A DNA stretch of 64,000 nucleotides, from assembly GCA_035502095.1 (NCBI GenBank), contig DATJUX010000011.1, forward strand, positions 1-64,000, in the 5' to 3' direction. The DNA comes from JAKANT01 sp035502095 (GTDB lineage Bacteria > Pseudomonadota > Gammaproteobacteria > Burkholderiales > Burkholderiaceae_F). A program made the translations under genes and the position numbers. Of the stretch, positions 36,414 through 44,733 are shown in pieces. The notes below the pieces were generated by a model. The model worked only from the letters and a program-made list of their open reading frames with translations, did not search any database and had not been told where the DNA came from. Within the stretch, counting starts at the first letter, position 1; every line of letters begins with the position of its first letter.

Positions 36414-37193
36414 ATGTCGGATCTCGTGCTCGTCGAGCGCGACGGCTGCATCGCGACCGTCACGCTCAATCGGCCCGAAAAGCTGAACGCGCTGACGCGC
36501 GCGATGTGGCAGCAACTCGGCGCCGCCATCGAGTCGCTGTCGTCGGACCCGGATCTGCGCTGCGTCCTCGTGCGCGGCGCCGGCAGGAAGGCTTTTTCGC
36601 CCGGCAACGACATCGGCGAGTTCGCCACCCAACGCAACAACAAGGCGCAGGCCGGCGAGTATGGACGCATCATGCACGCGACGGCGCAGGCGCTGGCAAC
36701 GTGCCGGCATCCGTTGGTTGCGCAGATCCACGGCATCTGCGTCGGCGGCGGCCTGGAGATCGCTGCGCTGTGCGACCTGCGCATTTGCGGCAGTTCGAGC
36801 CGGTTCGGCGCGCCGGTCAAGAACCTCGGCCTCGTGATGGCCTACCCCGAGATGGCGCCGCTGGTCCGCCTCGCCGGCGCGAGCGTCGCGCTCGAGATCC
36901 TGCTGGAAGGGCGCGTCTTCGACGCCGCGGAGGCGAAGGAAAAAGGCCTGGTCACGCGCGTCGTGCACGACGATGACGTGGAACGCGAGGCCTGGGCGAC
37001 CGCGCAGCGCATCGCCGAAGGCGCGCCGCTGGCGGCACGCTGGCACAAGAAGTTCGCGCGACGGCTGGCCGATCCGCAGCCGCTCACCGAGGCCGAATAC
37101 GACGAGTGCTTCGACTGCTTCGACACCGAGGACTTTCGTATCGGCTACGCGGCGTTCCTCGCCAAGCGCAAGCCCGCGTTCGTCGGCCGATGA
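36414..37193 (+). CDS. Enoyl-CoA hydratase/isomerase (crotonase) family protein
   Basis: This 259-aa crotonase-fold protein has TLNRPEKLNALT, RGAGRKAFSPGNDIGEF (oxyanion hole) and HGICVGGGLEIAALCDLRI with one catalytic-position glutamate (Glu115). The second hydratase glutamate, normally in FGxPEixLG, is absent: the sequence is FGAPVKNLGLVM. It may therefore be an isomerase, hydrolase, lyase or decarboxylase rather than a true hydratase. It starts 2 bp after the Bug gene and overlaps the CoA-transferase start by 4 bp, indicating a CoA-ester pathway. Confidence 0.92.
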   Translation: MSDLVLVERDGCIATVTLNRPEKLNALTRAMWQQLGAAIESLSSDPDLRCVLVRGAGRKAFSPGNDIGEFATQRNNKAQAGEYGRIMHATAQALATCRHPLVAQIHGICVGGGLEIAALCDLRICGSSSRFGAPVKNLGLVMAYPEMAPLVRLAGASVALEILLEGRVFDAAEAKEKGLVTRVVHDDDVEREAWATAQRIAEGAPLAARWHKKFARRLADPQPLTEAEYDECFDCFDTEDFRIGYAAFLAKRKPAFVGR

Positions 37194-38413
37194 CCACGGC
37201 GCGGCCATCGCGTGGCGGCGGTCCGTTGGCCGGCATGCGCGTGCTCGAGCTCGCGCAGATCATGGCCGGACCGACCGCGGGACTGATGCTCGCCGACATG
37301 GGCGCCGACGTGATCAAGGTCGAGAAGCTGCCGGGCGGCGACGACGCGCGCGACTATCGCGAACCTCTCGTGAACGGCGTCTCGGCGCCGTTCATGATCC
37401 TGAATCGCGGCAAGCGTGGCATCGCGGTCGACCTCAAGCACGCGCGCGGGCGCGATCTGCTGCTGCGACTCGTGCGAGAGGCCGATGTGCTGACCGAGAA
37501 CTACCGGCGCGGCGCGATGGAGAAGCTCGGCCTCGGTTATGACGTGCTGGCGCGTGCCAACCCGGGTCTCATCTACTGCGCGGTGTCGGGCTACGGGCGT
37601 ACCGGGCCTTACGCGGACAAGGCGGGGTTCGACCTGATCGCGCAGGGATTTTCGGGTCTGATGTCGATCACGGGCGAGCCCGGCGGCCCCCCGGTAAAGA
37701 CTGGCAACTCGGTCGCCGACATCAATGCCGGCATCCTCGCAGTGGCCGGCATCTGCGCGGCGTATGCGCACAAGCTGCGCACCGGGCAGGGCCAGTTCGT
37801 CGAGACCTCGCTGATGGAAGCGGCGTTGCAGCAGACGTATTGGCAGGCCGCGATCTACTTCGCCACGGGCCGGTCGCCGCAGGCGCTCGGCTCGGCGCAC
37901 ACGCTCGCCGCACCTTATCAGGCCTTTCAGGCGGCTGACGGCTGGCTGAACATCGGTGGCGCGAACCAGGCCAACTGGGAGCGCATCGCCGACGTGCTCG
38001 GCCACCCGGAGTGGAAATCCGACCCGCGGTTCCGCGCCAACTCGGATCGCATGCGCAATCGCACCGAACTCGCCGCCGGCATCGACGCGGTGCTGCGGAC
38101 GCGCACGCGCGCCGAATGGATCGAAGCCTTCGATGCGGCCGGCGTACCCGCCGGCCCGGTGCATTCGATCGCCGAAGCGATCGAGCATCCGCAGACGCGC
38201 GCCCGCGGAATGGTGATGGACATCGAGCACCCGCGGGCGGGCGCCACCCGTGCGCTCGGCAGTCCGCTGCACTTCTCGACGGCACGGGGCGCAAATACCC
38301 TGCCCGCGCCGTTGCTCGGCCAGCACACCCGCGAGGTTTTGCGCGAATGCGGTTACAGTGACGCCGAGATCGACAGTCTTGCCGCCGATGGGGTGATTGC
38401 AGCGGGTGGATAG
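37190..38413 (+). CDS. Family III CoA-transferase (CaiB/BaiF), second copy
   Basis: This 407-aa enzyme has LAGMRVLELAQIMAGPTAGLMLADMGADVIKVEKLPGGDD, NRGKRGIAVDLK, and the catalytic Asp177 in GNSVADINAG. It would activate the acid substrate of this operon by CoA transfer, upstream of the crotonase step. The ATG at 37190 overlaps the crotonase stop by 4 bp. It is only distantly similar to the copy at 5530, so the two are separate paralogues. mxaR begins 36 bp further on. Confidence 0.93.
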   Translation: MTTARPSRGGGPLAGMRVLELAQIMAGPTAGLMLADMGADVIKVEKLPGGDDARDYREPLVNGVSAPFMILNRGKRGIAVDLKHARGRDLLLRLVREADVLTENYRRGAMEKLGLGYDVLARANPGLIYCAVSGYGRTGPYADKAGFDLIAQGFSGLMSITGEPGGPPVKTGNSVADINAGILAVAGICAAYAHKLRTGQGQFVETSLMEAALQQTYWQAAIYFATGRSPQALGSAHTLAAPYQAFQAADGWLNIGGANQANWERIADVLGHPEWKSDPRFRANSDRMRNRTELAAGIDAVLRTRTRAEWIEAFDAAGVPAGPVHSIAEAIEHPQTRARGMVMDIEHPRAGATRALGSPLHFSTARGANTLPAPLLGQHTREVLRECGYSDAEIDSLAADGVIAAGG

Positions 38414-38449
38414 ACCGGCCCGCCCTTCGCGGCGGCGAGCATCCAGCCG

Positions 38450-39466
38450 ATGAACCGCGACTCGTCACTCGACACCTGGCGCGACCTCGCCCTCAAGATG
38501 GAGGCCGAGGTCGGCAACGCCGCGGTCGGCGTCGCGCGCGCGGTGCGTCTCGTCACGCTGGCGGTGTTTGCGCGCGGCCACGTGCTGCTCGAAGGCGACG
38601 TCGGCATCGGCAAGACCACCCTGCTGCGCGCCTTCGCACGCGCCATCGGCGGCGCCTACGAACGCGTCGAAGGCACGGTCGACATGATGCCGGGCGACCT
38701 GCTCTATCACGCCTATGTCGCTCCCGACGGCACGCCGCACGTCGAACCCGGGCCGCTCGCTCGCAACGGCGAGAACCTCGCCGTGTTCTTCTTCAACGAA
38801 GTCAGCCGGGCGCGGCCGCAGGTGCAGGCGCTGCTGCTGCGCGCGATGGCCGAACGTTCGGTCACCGCGTTCCATCGCGAGGTGCGTTTGCCGCACCTGA
38901 CGGTGTTCGCCGACCGCAACCGGGTCGAGAAGGAAGAGACGTTCGAGCTTGCCGCAGCGGCACGCGACCGCTTCATGTTCGAGATCCCGATGGCGATCCC
39001 GGCCGAGGCGGCGATCCGGCGCGCGCTGGCCTTCGATCCGACGTTCCACGATCCCGACGCGCTGATCGAGCGCGTCGGCGTGAACGTGGTGCCGTTCCAG
39101 GACCTGAACGGCATCGCGGCGCTGATCCAGCGCGAGGTGCGCGCGAGCGACGCGCTGCAGGACTACGTGCTGACGCTGTGGCGCGCGACCCAGGCGCCGG
39201 CGGAGTTCGGCATCCGCATCGAAGACGCCGGCGACGATCCGGTGCTGGCGGGCGCCAGTCCGCGCGGGCTGAGCCAGCTGTTGCGCGCCGCGCGCGTGGG
39301 CGCGTGGCTCGATCGGCGCGAGTACCTGGTGCCCGAGGACATCCAGGGCGTCTTCCACGAGGCGGTCGCCCATCGCGTGTTCTTCAACCCGGTGGTCGAA
39401 CTGCGGCGCGCGGAAGTGGCGCGCGAGTTCACGCGGCAGGTGCTGCAGAAGGTCGCCGCGCCCTGA
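38450..39466 (+). CDS. mxaR: MoxR-family AAA+ ATPase MxaR
   Basis: This 338-aa AAA+ protein has Walker A LLEGDVGIGKTT (residues 47-57), a Walker B region AVFFFNEVSRARPQVQALLLRAM, and FADRNRVEKEETFEL as sensor region. In ordinary MoxR the Walker B reads DE; here it is Asn116-Glu117, a variant I associate with the MxaR group. MxaR works with the VWA/DUF58 proteins MxaS, MxaA, MxaC and MxaL in Ca2+/PQQ insertion and activation of periplasmic methanol dehydrogenase. It is the first of six collinear genes in the classical mxaRSACKL order. Confidence 0.88.
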   Translation: MNRDSSLDTWRDLALKMEAEVGNAAVGVARAVRLVTLAVFARGHVLLEGDVGIGKTTLLRAFARAIGGAYERVEGTVDMMPGDLLYHAYVAPDGTPHVEPGPLARNGENLAVFFFNEVSRARPQVQALLLRAMAERSVTAFHREVRLPHLTVFADRNRVEKEETFELAAAARDRFMFEIPMAIPAEAAIRRALAFDPTFHDPDALIERVGVNVVPFQDLNGIAALIQREVRASDALQDYVLTLWRATQAPAEFGIRIEDAGDDPVLAGASPRGLSQLLRAARVGAWLDRREYLVPEDIQGVFHEAVAHRVFFNPVVELRRAEVAREFTRQVLQKVAAP

Positions 39467-39494
39467 CCGCGCGACGCGCTTTTGCGCAGGCCCG

Positions 39495-40376
39495 ATGCGC
39501 GAAATCCACTACCGCATCCGCTGGTTCGCAGCCGGGCGCCGGCCCGGCCAGCATCGCAGCCGCAGCCCGGGGGCGGGCTACGAGTTCCGCGGTCATGCGC
39601 CGCTTCTGCGCGAACTCGACGCGCGCCGCCTCGACGTCCACGCAAGCCTGCGCGATCCGTTCGGCTACGCCGCGGGCCTGTGGCAGGTGCGCACGTTCAA
39701 TCAACGCAGTGCCATCCGCGTGGTCGTGCTGGCCGACCTGTCCGCGTCGATGAGCGCCGACGGGACCCGCCGCAAGATGGCCTTGCTCGCCGACTTCACC
39801 GCCACCCTTGCGTACTCCGCCTCGCGCGCCGGCGATCCGTTCGGTTTTTTCGGTGCCGACGCGAAGCTGCTGCACGATTTCGTGCAGGTTCCGAGCCAGA
39901 TGCGCGGCGCGGGCCTGCGCATCGCCGAGCGCCTGCGTGGCCACGCTTCGACCGGCATTGGGGTCGAAGGCCTGATCGAGGCGGCGCATCGGCTCGGTCG
40001 CGCCCGTGCGCTCGTTTTCCTCGCTTCCGACTTCCACTTCGACGCCGCCACCACCGACCGCGTGCTCGCCGCGCTCGCCGCGCACGCGGTCGTGCCGGTG
40101 GTGCTATGGGACGAGCAGGAACGCACGTTGCCGGCCGCGGGCTTCGCGAGCGTGGTCGATGCGGAATCAAGTGCCAAGCGCTTCCTCTGGCTGCGGCCGG
40201 CACTGCGCGCACGCTACGAGCAGAGCCTGGCCGGAAGGCGCGCCGCGCTCGCGCGGCGCCTGACGCGCGACGGGCTGCCGCCGCTCTTCCTTGCGCCGCC
40301 GTTCGATGCCGACGCGGTCAGCGCGTACTTCCATGCACCCGGGCACGCGACGATCGCCGAGCCGGCGCAGGCATGA
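39495..40376 (+). CDS. mxaS: DUF58 protein MxaS
   Basis: This 293-aa cytosolic DUF58 protein (a VWA-like fold) is a MoxR partner. It has REIHYRIRW at the N-terminus, PGAGYEFRGHAPLLRELDARRLDVHAS (DUF58 core), then RVVVLADLSASMSADGTRRK with a DxSxS MIDAS motif (DLSAS), and VLFLASDFHFDA. In methylotrophs MxaS follows MxaR and is needed for active methanol dehydrogenase. It starts 28 bp after mxaR. Confidence 0.87.
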   Translation: MREIHYRIRWFAAGRRPGQHRSRSPGAGYEFRGHAPLLRELDARRLDVHASLRDPFGYAAGLWQVRTFNQRSAIRVVVLADLSASMSADGTRRKMALLADFTATLAYSASRAGDPFGFFGADAKLLHDFVQVPSQMRGAGLRIAERLRGHASTGIGVEGLIEAAHRLGRARALVFLASDFHFDAATTDRVLAALAAHAVVPVVLWDEQERTLPAAGFASVVDAESSAKRFLWLRPALRARYEQSLAGRRAALARRLTRDGLPPLFLAPPFDADAVSAYFHAPGHATIAEPAQA

Positions 40377-40383
40377 GCGTTCG

Positions 40384-41295
40384 ATGACCTGCGCCCCCGC
40401 CCGCCCTGGATCGCAAACCTGCCTGTTTGCGCTCGCGCTTTTCGCTTCGCTGCAGGCCGCCATGGCGCAACCGATCACGATCACGCCGCTGCCGCCGCGT
40501 TCGTTCGGCTACTCGGTCGGCGACCGGATCGAGCGACGCATCGACATCGTGACCGCGCCGCCCTGGTCGCTCGCAACGGCAAGCCTGCCAAGGCCGGGGC
40601 GCATGAACGCGTGGTTCGAGCTGGCCGAGGTGTCGCTGCAGAGCGATCGGCAACCCGCGGGCCCGCGCACCGAGCTGCGCCTGACCTATCAGCTGCTCAA
40701 CTCGCCGGCGCAGCCGACCGTGCTGCTGTTGCCGCGGGTCGCACTGCGCTTCGAGGGCGGCGCGCAGCCGGTCGAGCGCGACGTGGCGCCGGCCGAGGTG
40801 TTCGCCACGCCGCTGCTCCCCGCCGCCGCGGCGGGGAGTTCGCTGGATACACCGCGGGCGGATCGCCGGCCGCAGCCGATCCCGGTCGACAGCGTGCGCA
40901 CCCGGCTCGCGGCTTATCCAATCGCAGCGGCGGTGCTGCTGGTGTCGATGCTGATCGCGCGCCAGATCGCACGCCGCCGGCGCGCCGGTCCTTTCGTGCG
41001 CGCGTGCCGCGAACTGCGCCGCATCGCGCACGCTACGCCCGACGGCGGCCGCGCCGCTGCCGCGATGCGGGTCGTGCATCGTGCACTCGACGAGACGGCG
41101 GGACATGCCGTGTTTCTCGACAACGTCGATGCGCTGTTCGCAAGCCCGCATCGCGCGCCGCTGCGCGAGCGCACGCGCGCGTTCCTCGGCCGTTCACGCG
41201 CGCAGTTCTTCGCCGGCACGGGGGACCCGTTGTCGGTGGATGAACTGCGCGACCTGGCACGCGCCTGGCGCGCGCTGGAGGCGGCGCATCGATGA
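40384..41295 (+). CDS. mxaA: MxaA-like methanol dehydrogenase maturation protein
   Basis: This 303-aa exported and membrane-anchored protein has a signal (QTCLFALALFASLQAAMAQ), a periplasmic beta-rich domain (ITPLPPRSFGYSVGDRIERRIDI, the recognisable MxaA start of the mature protein), a helix at about residues 178-197 (AAYPIAAAVLLVSMLIARQ) and a cytosolic tail that includes ETAGHAVFLDNVDALF. MxaA is implicated in Ca2+ insertion into methanol dehydrogenase. The ATG at 40384 follows mxaS by 7 bp, and the stop overlaps mxaC. Confidence 0.84.
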   Translation: MTCAPARPGSQTCLFALALFASLQAAMAQPITITPLPPRSFGYSVGDRIERRIDIVTAPPWSLATASLPRPGRMNAWFELAEVSLQSDRQPAGPRTELRLTYQLLNSPAQPTVLLLPRVALRFEGGAQPVERDVAPAEVFATPLLPAAAAGSSLDTPRADRRPQPIPVDSVRTRLAAYPIAAAVLLVSMLIARQIARRRRAGPFVRACRELRRIAHATPDGGRAAAAMRVVHRALDETAGHAVFLDNVDALFASPHRAPLRERTRAFLGRSRAQFFAGTGDPLSVDELRDLARAWRALEAAHR

Positions 41296-42293
41296 ACCTG
41301 GCGTTCGCGGTCCCGTGGGCCCTGCCCTTCCTCGCGCTGGCGCTCGTGCCGTTGCTGCGCCAGCCGGCGCGGCTGCGCACCTTCGCGTGGCTCGGGCTGC
41401 TGCCGCGCGACCGGTGGTCGGATGCGGCCGGATGGGCACTGCGAGCGCTGCATGCACTCGCCATCGCGCTGGTCGTGATCGCGATCGCGCGGCCGTATCG
41501 CCTGGACGAGCCGACCCAGCGCGTCGGCCGCGGCGCGGAGATCGTGATCCTGCTGGATCGCTCGCGCAGCATGGACCAGGCCTACAGTTTCAGCTCCGGT
41601 GCCGAGCGCATCGTGCGCTCGACCCACGGCGATCCGAAGGCGTCCGTCGCGCGCCGCCTGCTGGCGCAGTTCGCCGCCCGCCGCACCGAGGACCGTTTCG
41701 CTCTGGTCGCCTTCAGCACGCAGCCGATTCCGGTGCTCGGCCTCACGCGCAAGCGCGAACTGATCGCCGCCGCGCTCGCGGCAAGCGACCTGCGCCCCGC
41801 GCTCGGCGACACCGATATCGGGCGCGGGCTGCTCGGAGCGATCCGTACGTTCGACGACCAGCCGTATCGCGGATCGCGCGTGATCATGCTGGCATCCGAT
41901 GGCGGCGGACACATCGACGAGGACATGCAGCGCGAGATCGCGCTGCGGCTGAAGCGGGCACGCATCACGCTCTACTGGCTCTATATCCGCTCGTTCGGGG
42001 CGCCCGCGCTGCTTTCGGAGTCATCGGTGATCGCCGACGACACCGCCGACGTGGTGGCGGAGCAGTCCCTGCATCGTTTCTTTTCGACGATGGGAACCCC
42101 GTACCGGGCGTTCCAGGCCGACAGCCCGACCGCGCTGCAGGAGGCGATCGACGAGGTCGGCCGGCTGGAGAATGCGCCGCTCGAATACGCCGAGGTGCAG
42201 CCCCGGCGCGAGCTGGAGCTGCCTCTCTTCGCCGCCGCGCTGGTCGCGGTGCTGCTGCTGGTCGCGGCGCGCCGGCGGGAACTCGCGCTGTGA
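41292..42293 (+). CDS. mxaC: VWA-domain protein MxaC
   Basis: This 333-aa membrane-anchored VWA protein (BatA-like) has N-terminal hydrophobic segments (WALPFLALALVPLL; ALHALAIALVVIAIA), then EIVILLDRSRSMDQ carrying the MIDAS DxSxS (Asp89 to Ser93), and VIMLASDGGGHIDED. A C-terminal membrane segment (LFAAALVAVLLLVAARRRELAL) follows. In the mxa cluster it is needed for Ca2+ incorporation. It overlaps mxaA and mxaK by 4 bp each. Confidence 0.86.
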   Translation: MNLAFAVPWALPFLALALVPLLRQPARLRTFAWLGLLPRDRWSDAAGWALRALHALAIALVVIAIARPYRLDEPTQRVGRGAEIVILLDRSRSMDQAYSFSSGAERIVRSTHGDPKASVARRLLAQFAARRTEDRFALVAFSTQPIPVLGLTRKRELIAAALAASDLRPALGDTDIGRGLLGAIRTFDDQPYRGSRVIMLASDGGGHIDEDMQREIALRLKRARITLYWLYIRSFGAPALLSESSVIADDTADVVAEQSLHRFFSTMGTPYRAFQADSPTALQEAIDEVGRLENAPLEYAEVQPRRELELPLFAAALVAVLLLVAARRRELAL

Positions 42294-42862
42294 GTGCAAC
42301 ACGGACATATCGGCGCCGGGTCACCTGGCGCGCACAGATCGGTTGGGCCGCCCTGCTGGCGCTTGCCGTCTGCGCGGCGATCGACGGGTGGCGCTGGTAT
42401 GACGCGTCGCGCCTGAACCGCGCGATGGCCAACGGGTCGATCGTCGACCAGGATCTTCCGCGTGCGCCCGAGGCGGTTTTCGCGCAGGCGTACTACTTCG
42501 CCGCGCGTGGCGACGACGAGCGCGCGCTCGATCTCTACAAGAGGCTGCAGGACGCGGGCAGCGGCGAACTCGCACGTGCGGCGCGCTACAACGCGGGCAA
42601 CATCCACCTGCGCCAGGCGATCGCGCTCCAGAAGACCCGCGGCGATGCGGCACTCGGCGCCCTGATCACACCCACCGAACTCGCCAAGCAGGCCTATCGC
42701 GACGTCCTGCGTGCCGACCCGGCCGACTGGGACGCGCGTTTCAACCTCGAGCGGGCGCTGCGCCTGATACCCGATCAGGACGACGAGACGGAAGGACCGA
42801 CGCCCGGGCACAGCGAGCGTGCCGCGACGACGATGCGCAACGTGACGCTCGGCCTGCCATGA
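42290..42862 (+). CDS. mxaK: MxaK-like protein (TPR-like membrane protein)
   Basis: This 190-aa protein has an N-terminal membrane helix (IGWAALLALAVCAAIDGWRWYDASRLNRAM) followed by a helical, TPR-like periplasmic part (FAQAYYFAARGDDERALDLYKRLQD... ARYNAGNIHLRQA... WDARFNLERALRLIP). It occupies the mxaK position. The start is GTG 42290, overlapping the mxaC stop (GTGA); the long frame upstream is a shadow of mxaC. It overlaps mxaL by 4 bp. Confidence 0.82.
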   Translation: MSATRTYRRRVTWRAQIGWAALLALAVCAAIDGWRWYDASRLNRAMANGSIVDQDLPRAPEAVFAQAYYFAARGDDERALDLYKRLQDAGSGELARAARYNAGNIHLRQAIALQKTRGDAALGALITPTELAKQAYRDVLRADPADWDARFNLERALRLIPDQDDETEGPTPGHSERAATTMRNVTLGLP

Positions 42863-43797
42863 ACCTGCTGCCTCCCGCCTGGCGCGGACATCGTGTGGCG
42901 CTCCTGCTCGCCGCCGCTGCGCTGCTGGTCATTGCCCTGCTGCTGCCCGACTTCCGGACCACGCGTGCCGTGGCGCAGGTCGTAGTGGTGCTCGACGTGA
43001 CGCAAAGCATGAACACGCTCGATTGCCGCCTCGACCGCGCCGGCGCCGCGACGAGCCGCCTCGCATGCGTCAAGGTCGCGCTGGCCGAAGCGCTGCGCGC
43101 GATGCCCTGCGGCGCGCAGGTGGCGTGGGGTGCCTTCACCGGCAACCAGACGTATGTGCTCGCCGCGCCGGTCGAGGTGTGCGGTAACCGTGGCGATCTG
43201 CTCGATTCGCTGGCGCAGCTCGACTGGCGCATCAGTTGGGACGCGGGCAGCCAGATCGGCAGCGCGCTGATCTCGGCGCTGCGTGTCGTGCCGGCGGTGC
43301 CGCATGACGGCGAGTCCCCGCCGGGCCTGGTCTTCATCACGGACGGCCAGGAAGCGCCCGCGCTCGCCCTGCGCCATCGGCGCAACTTCGAGGACTACGC
43401 GGGGAAGGTGATGGGCGTCGTGGTCGGCGTGGGGGGCGACACGCTGCAGCCGATTCCGAAGTACGACATGGACGGCAAGTATCTCGGCGAGTGGGCCGCC
43501 GACGAGGTGCCGCAGATGGACATGCGCGGCCACCGGGCGCTGTCGAGCGTGCCCGACGAGAAGATGGTCGGCGAAGACGACGACGTGCCAACCGGCACGG
43601 AACATCTTTCGTCCCTGAAGGAGCCGTACCTGCAGTTGATCGCCGGCGAGGCGAAGCTCGACTATCGCCGCCTGGCGCGAAGCGCGGACATGGTTGCGGT
43701 GCTGCAGTCGCCGCTTTTGCAGCGACCGCTGCCGATCGACACCGACTTGCGCTGGATCCCGGCGGTGGTGGCGCTCGTGCTGCTGGTCGTCGCGTGA
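42859..43797 (+). CDS. mxaL: VWA-domain protein MxaL
   Basis: This 312-aa membrane-anchored VWA protein has helix VALLLAAAALLVIALLLPDF, then VVVVLDVTQSMNT with the DxTxS MIDAS motif (Asp46), GLVFITDGQEAPAL, and an HLSSLKEPYLQLIAGEAKLDYRRL region before the C-terminal helix. It is the last gene of the mxaRSACKL run. mxaD and downstream genes are absent. A hairpin repeat follows 36 bp after the stop and may serve as terminator. Confidence 0.85.
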   Translation: MNLLPPAWRGHRVALLLAAAALLVIALLLPDFRTTRAVAQVVVVLDVTQSMNTLDCRLDRAGAATSRLACVKVALAEALRAMPCGAQVAWGAFTGNQTYVLAAPVEVCGNRGDLLDSLAQLDWRISWDAGSQIGSALISALRVVPAVPHDGESPPGLVFITDGQEAPALALRHRRNFEDYAGKVMGVVVGVGGDTLQPIPKYDMDGKYLGEWAADEVPQMDMRGHRALSSVPDEKMVGEDDDVPTGTEHLSSLKEPYLQLIAGEAKLDYRRLARSADMVAVLQSPLLQRPLPIDTDLRWIPAVVALVLLVVA

Positions 43798-43832
43798 ACG
43801 CGGTCGGAGCCGCGTTCAGTACGCGCCAAGAG

Positions 43833-43860
43833 TCCTCTCCCCCGCCTGTGGGGGAGGGAG
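43833..43860. repeat. Short GC-rich interspersed palindrome, copy 2
   Basis: The arms TCCTCTCCCCC (43833-43843) and GGGGGAGGGAG (43850-43860) form a hairpin between convergent mxaL and the deacetylase gene. It is the same type as the palindrome at 23049. It may act as a transcription barrier for either gene, although it lacks a T run. Confidence 0.7.
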
Positions 43861-43876
43861 TGCTTTCGGCTCCAGC

Positions 43877-44683
43877 TCAGATTGTTTCCCCGACGCCCGC
43901 AAACCGCCCGCGCGTCAGCGCGATCCCTTCTGCTGCCAGCGCCTCGGGCCACCACGGGCTCTGCATGGCGCGGAACTCGGCCGCACGTGCGACTCCAATC
44001 GGGTCGTCGGGTTCGGCCCGCTGCGCCGGGTGGCACATGAGCGCATCGCCCGTGCGGGCTTGTGCCAGCCACGCACGCAGCCGGGGCCGATGATCGGCCT
44101 GCACGCGCGCGAAGTCGTAGAAGCCGAGCAGGCGTTCGTTGCTCGCCAGCCCGAAAGCCCGGCAGCGCGCGGCCATCTCGTTCGCGCCCAGCCCGGAGAC
44201 GATCCGGGCCTTGAGCCCCGCGCCGGCTCCACTCGCCCGGCTCACCCGCACCCACGGCAGGCGCGTCGCGTACCGCGCCAGCAACGCCGCCAGCAACACG
44301 TCGCGCACGCGCGGCAGTTGATGCACGTGGCGGTGCCCGTCGACATAGTCGGGCACCGTGCCGAGCGCGTCCTCGAAGCGCTGCAGCTGCTCGTCGATCA
44401 ATACACGCAAACGTCCGCGGTCGAGCGTGCCCGCATAACACGCGACAATCAGCGCCGCGTGGCTGCCGGCCGGGCGGACGAATTCGGTGAGATCGAGGTG
44501 AACCCCGATGTCGGCGCGGGCGCGGATTTCGCGCTCGAGCCGGCGCGCCGCCTGCGGCCAGCGGGGGCTCGCCGAAAGGCACGACGCCGCGCTGATGCGG
44601 CCGTCCGCGATCAGGCCAACGATGCCTTGATCGACGGCCTCGTTTTGCGCAAAGTCGTCCGCGGAGACGATCAGCCGTTTCAT
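43877..44683 (-). CDS. ChbG/HpnK-family (YdjC) carbohydrate deacetylase
   Basis: This 268-aa YdjC-fold protein has the metal-binding start RLIVSADDFAQNEAVDQGI (Asp-Asp), IGVHLDLTEF, YVDGHRHVHQLPRV (His ligands) and a terminal DALMCHPA. Family members remove acetyl groups from diacetylchitobiose (ChbG) or act in hopanoid glycosylation (HpnK). Next to ArnT-, GT2- and GtrA-like genes, a role in trimming a lipid-linked sugar is plausible. The ATG at 44683 was taken; the upstream in-frame ATG at 44716 would leave only 17 bp to the divergent gene. Confidence 0.88.
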   Translation of the reverse strand: MKRLIVSADDFAQNEAVDQGIVGLIADGRISAASCLSASPRWPQAARRLEREIRARADIGVHLDLTEFVRPAGSHAALIVACYAGTLDRGRLRVLIDEQLQRFEDALGTVPDYVDGHRHVHQLPRVRDVLLAALLARYATRLPWVRVSRASGAGAGLKARIVSGLGANEMAARCRAFGLASNERLLGFYDFARVQADHRPRLRAWLAQARTGDALMCHPAQRAEPDDPIGVARAAEFRAMQSPWWPEALAAEGIALTRGRFAGVGETI

Positions 44684-44733
44684 CTTCGCTAGGCTACCGT
44701 GCCGGACGGCGCACAACTACGGTAAAGACGCAA

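Noticed and set aside
41081..42862. A 593-codon open frame spanning mxaC and mxaK.
   Set aside because: The first two thirds are an out-of-frame reading of mxaA and mxaC. The real gene is the last 191 codons from GTG 42290.
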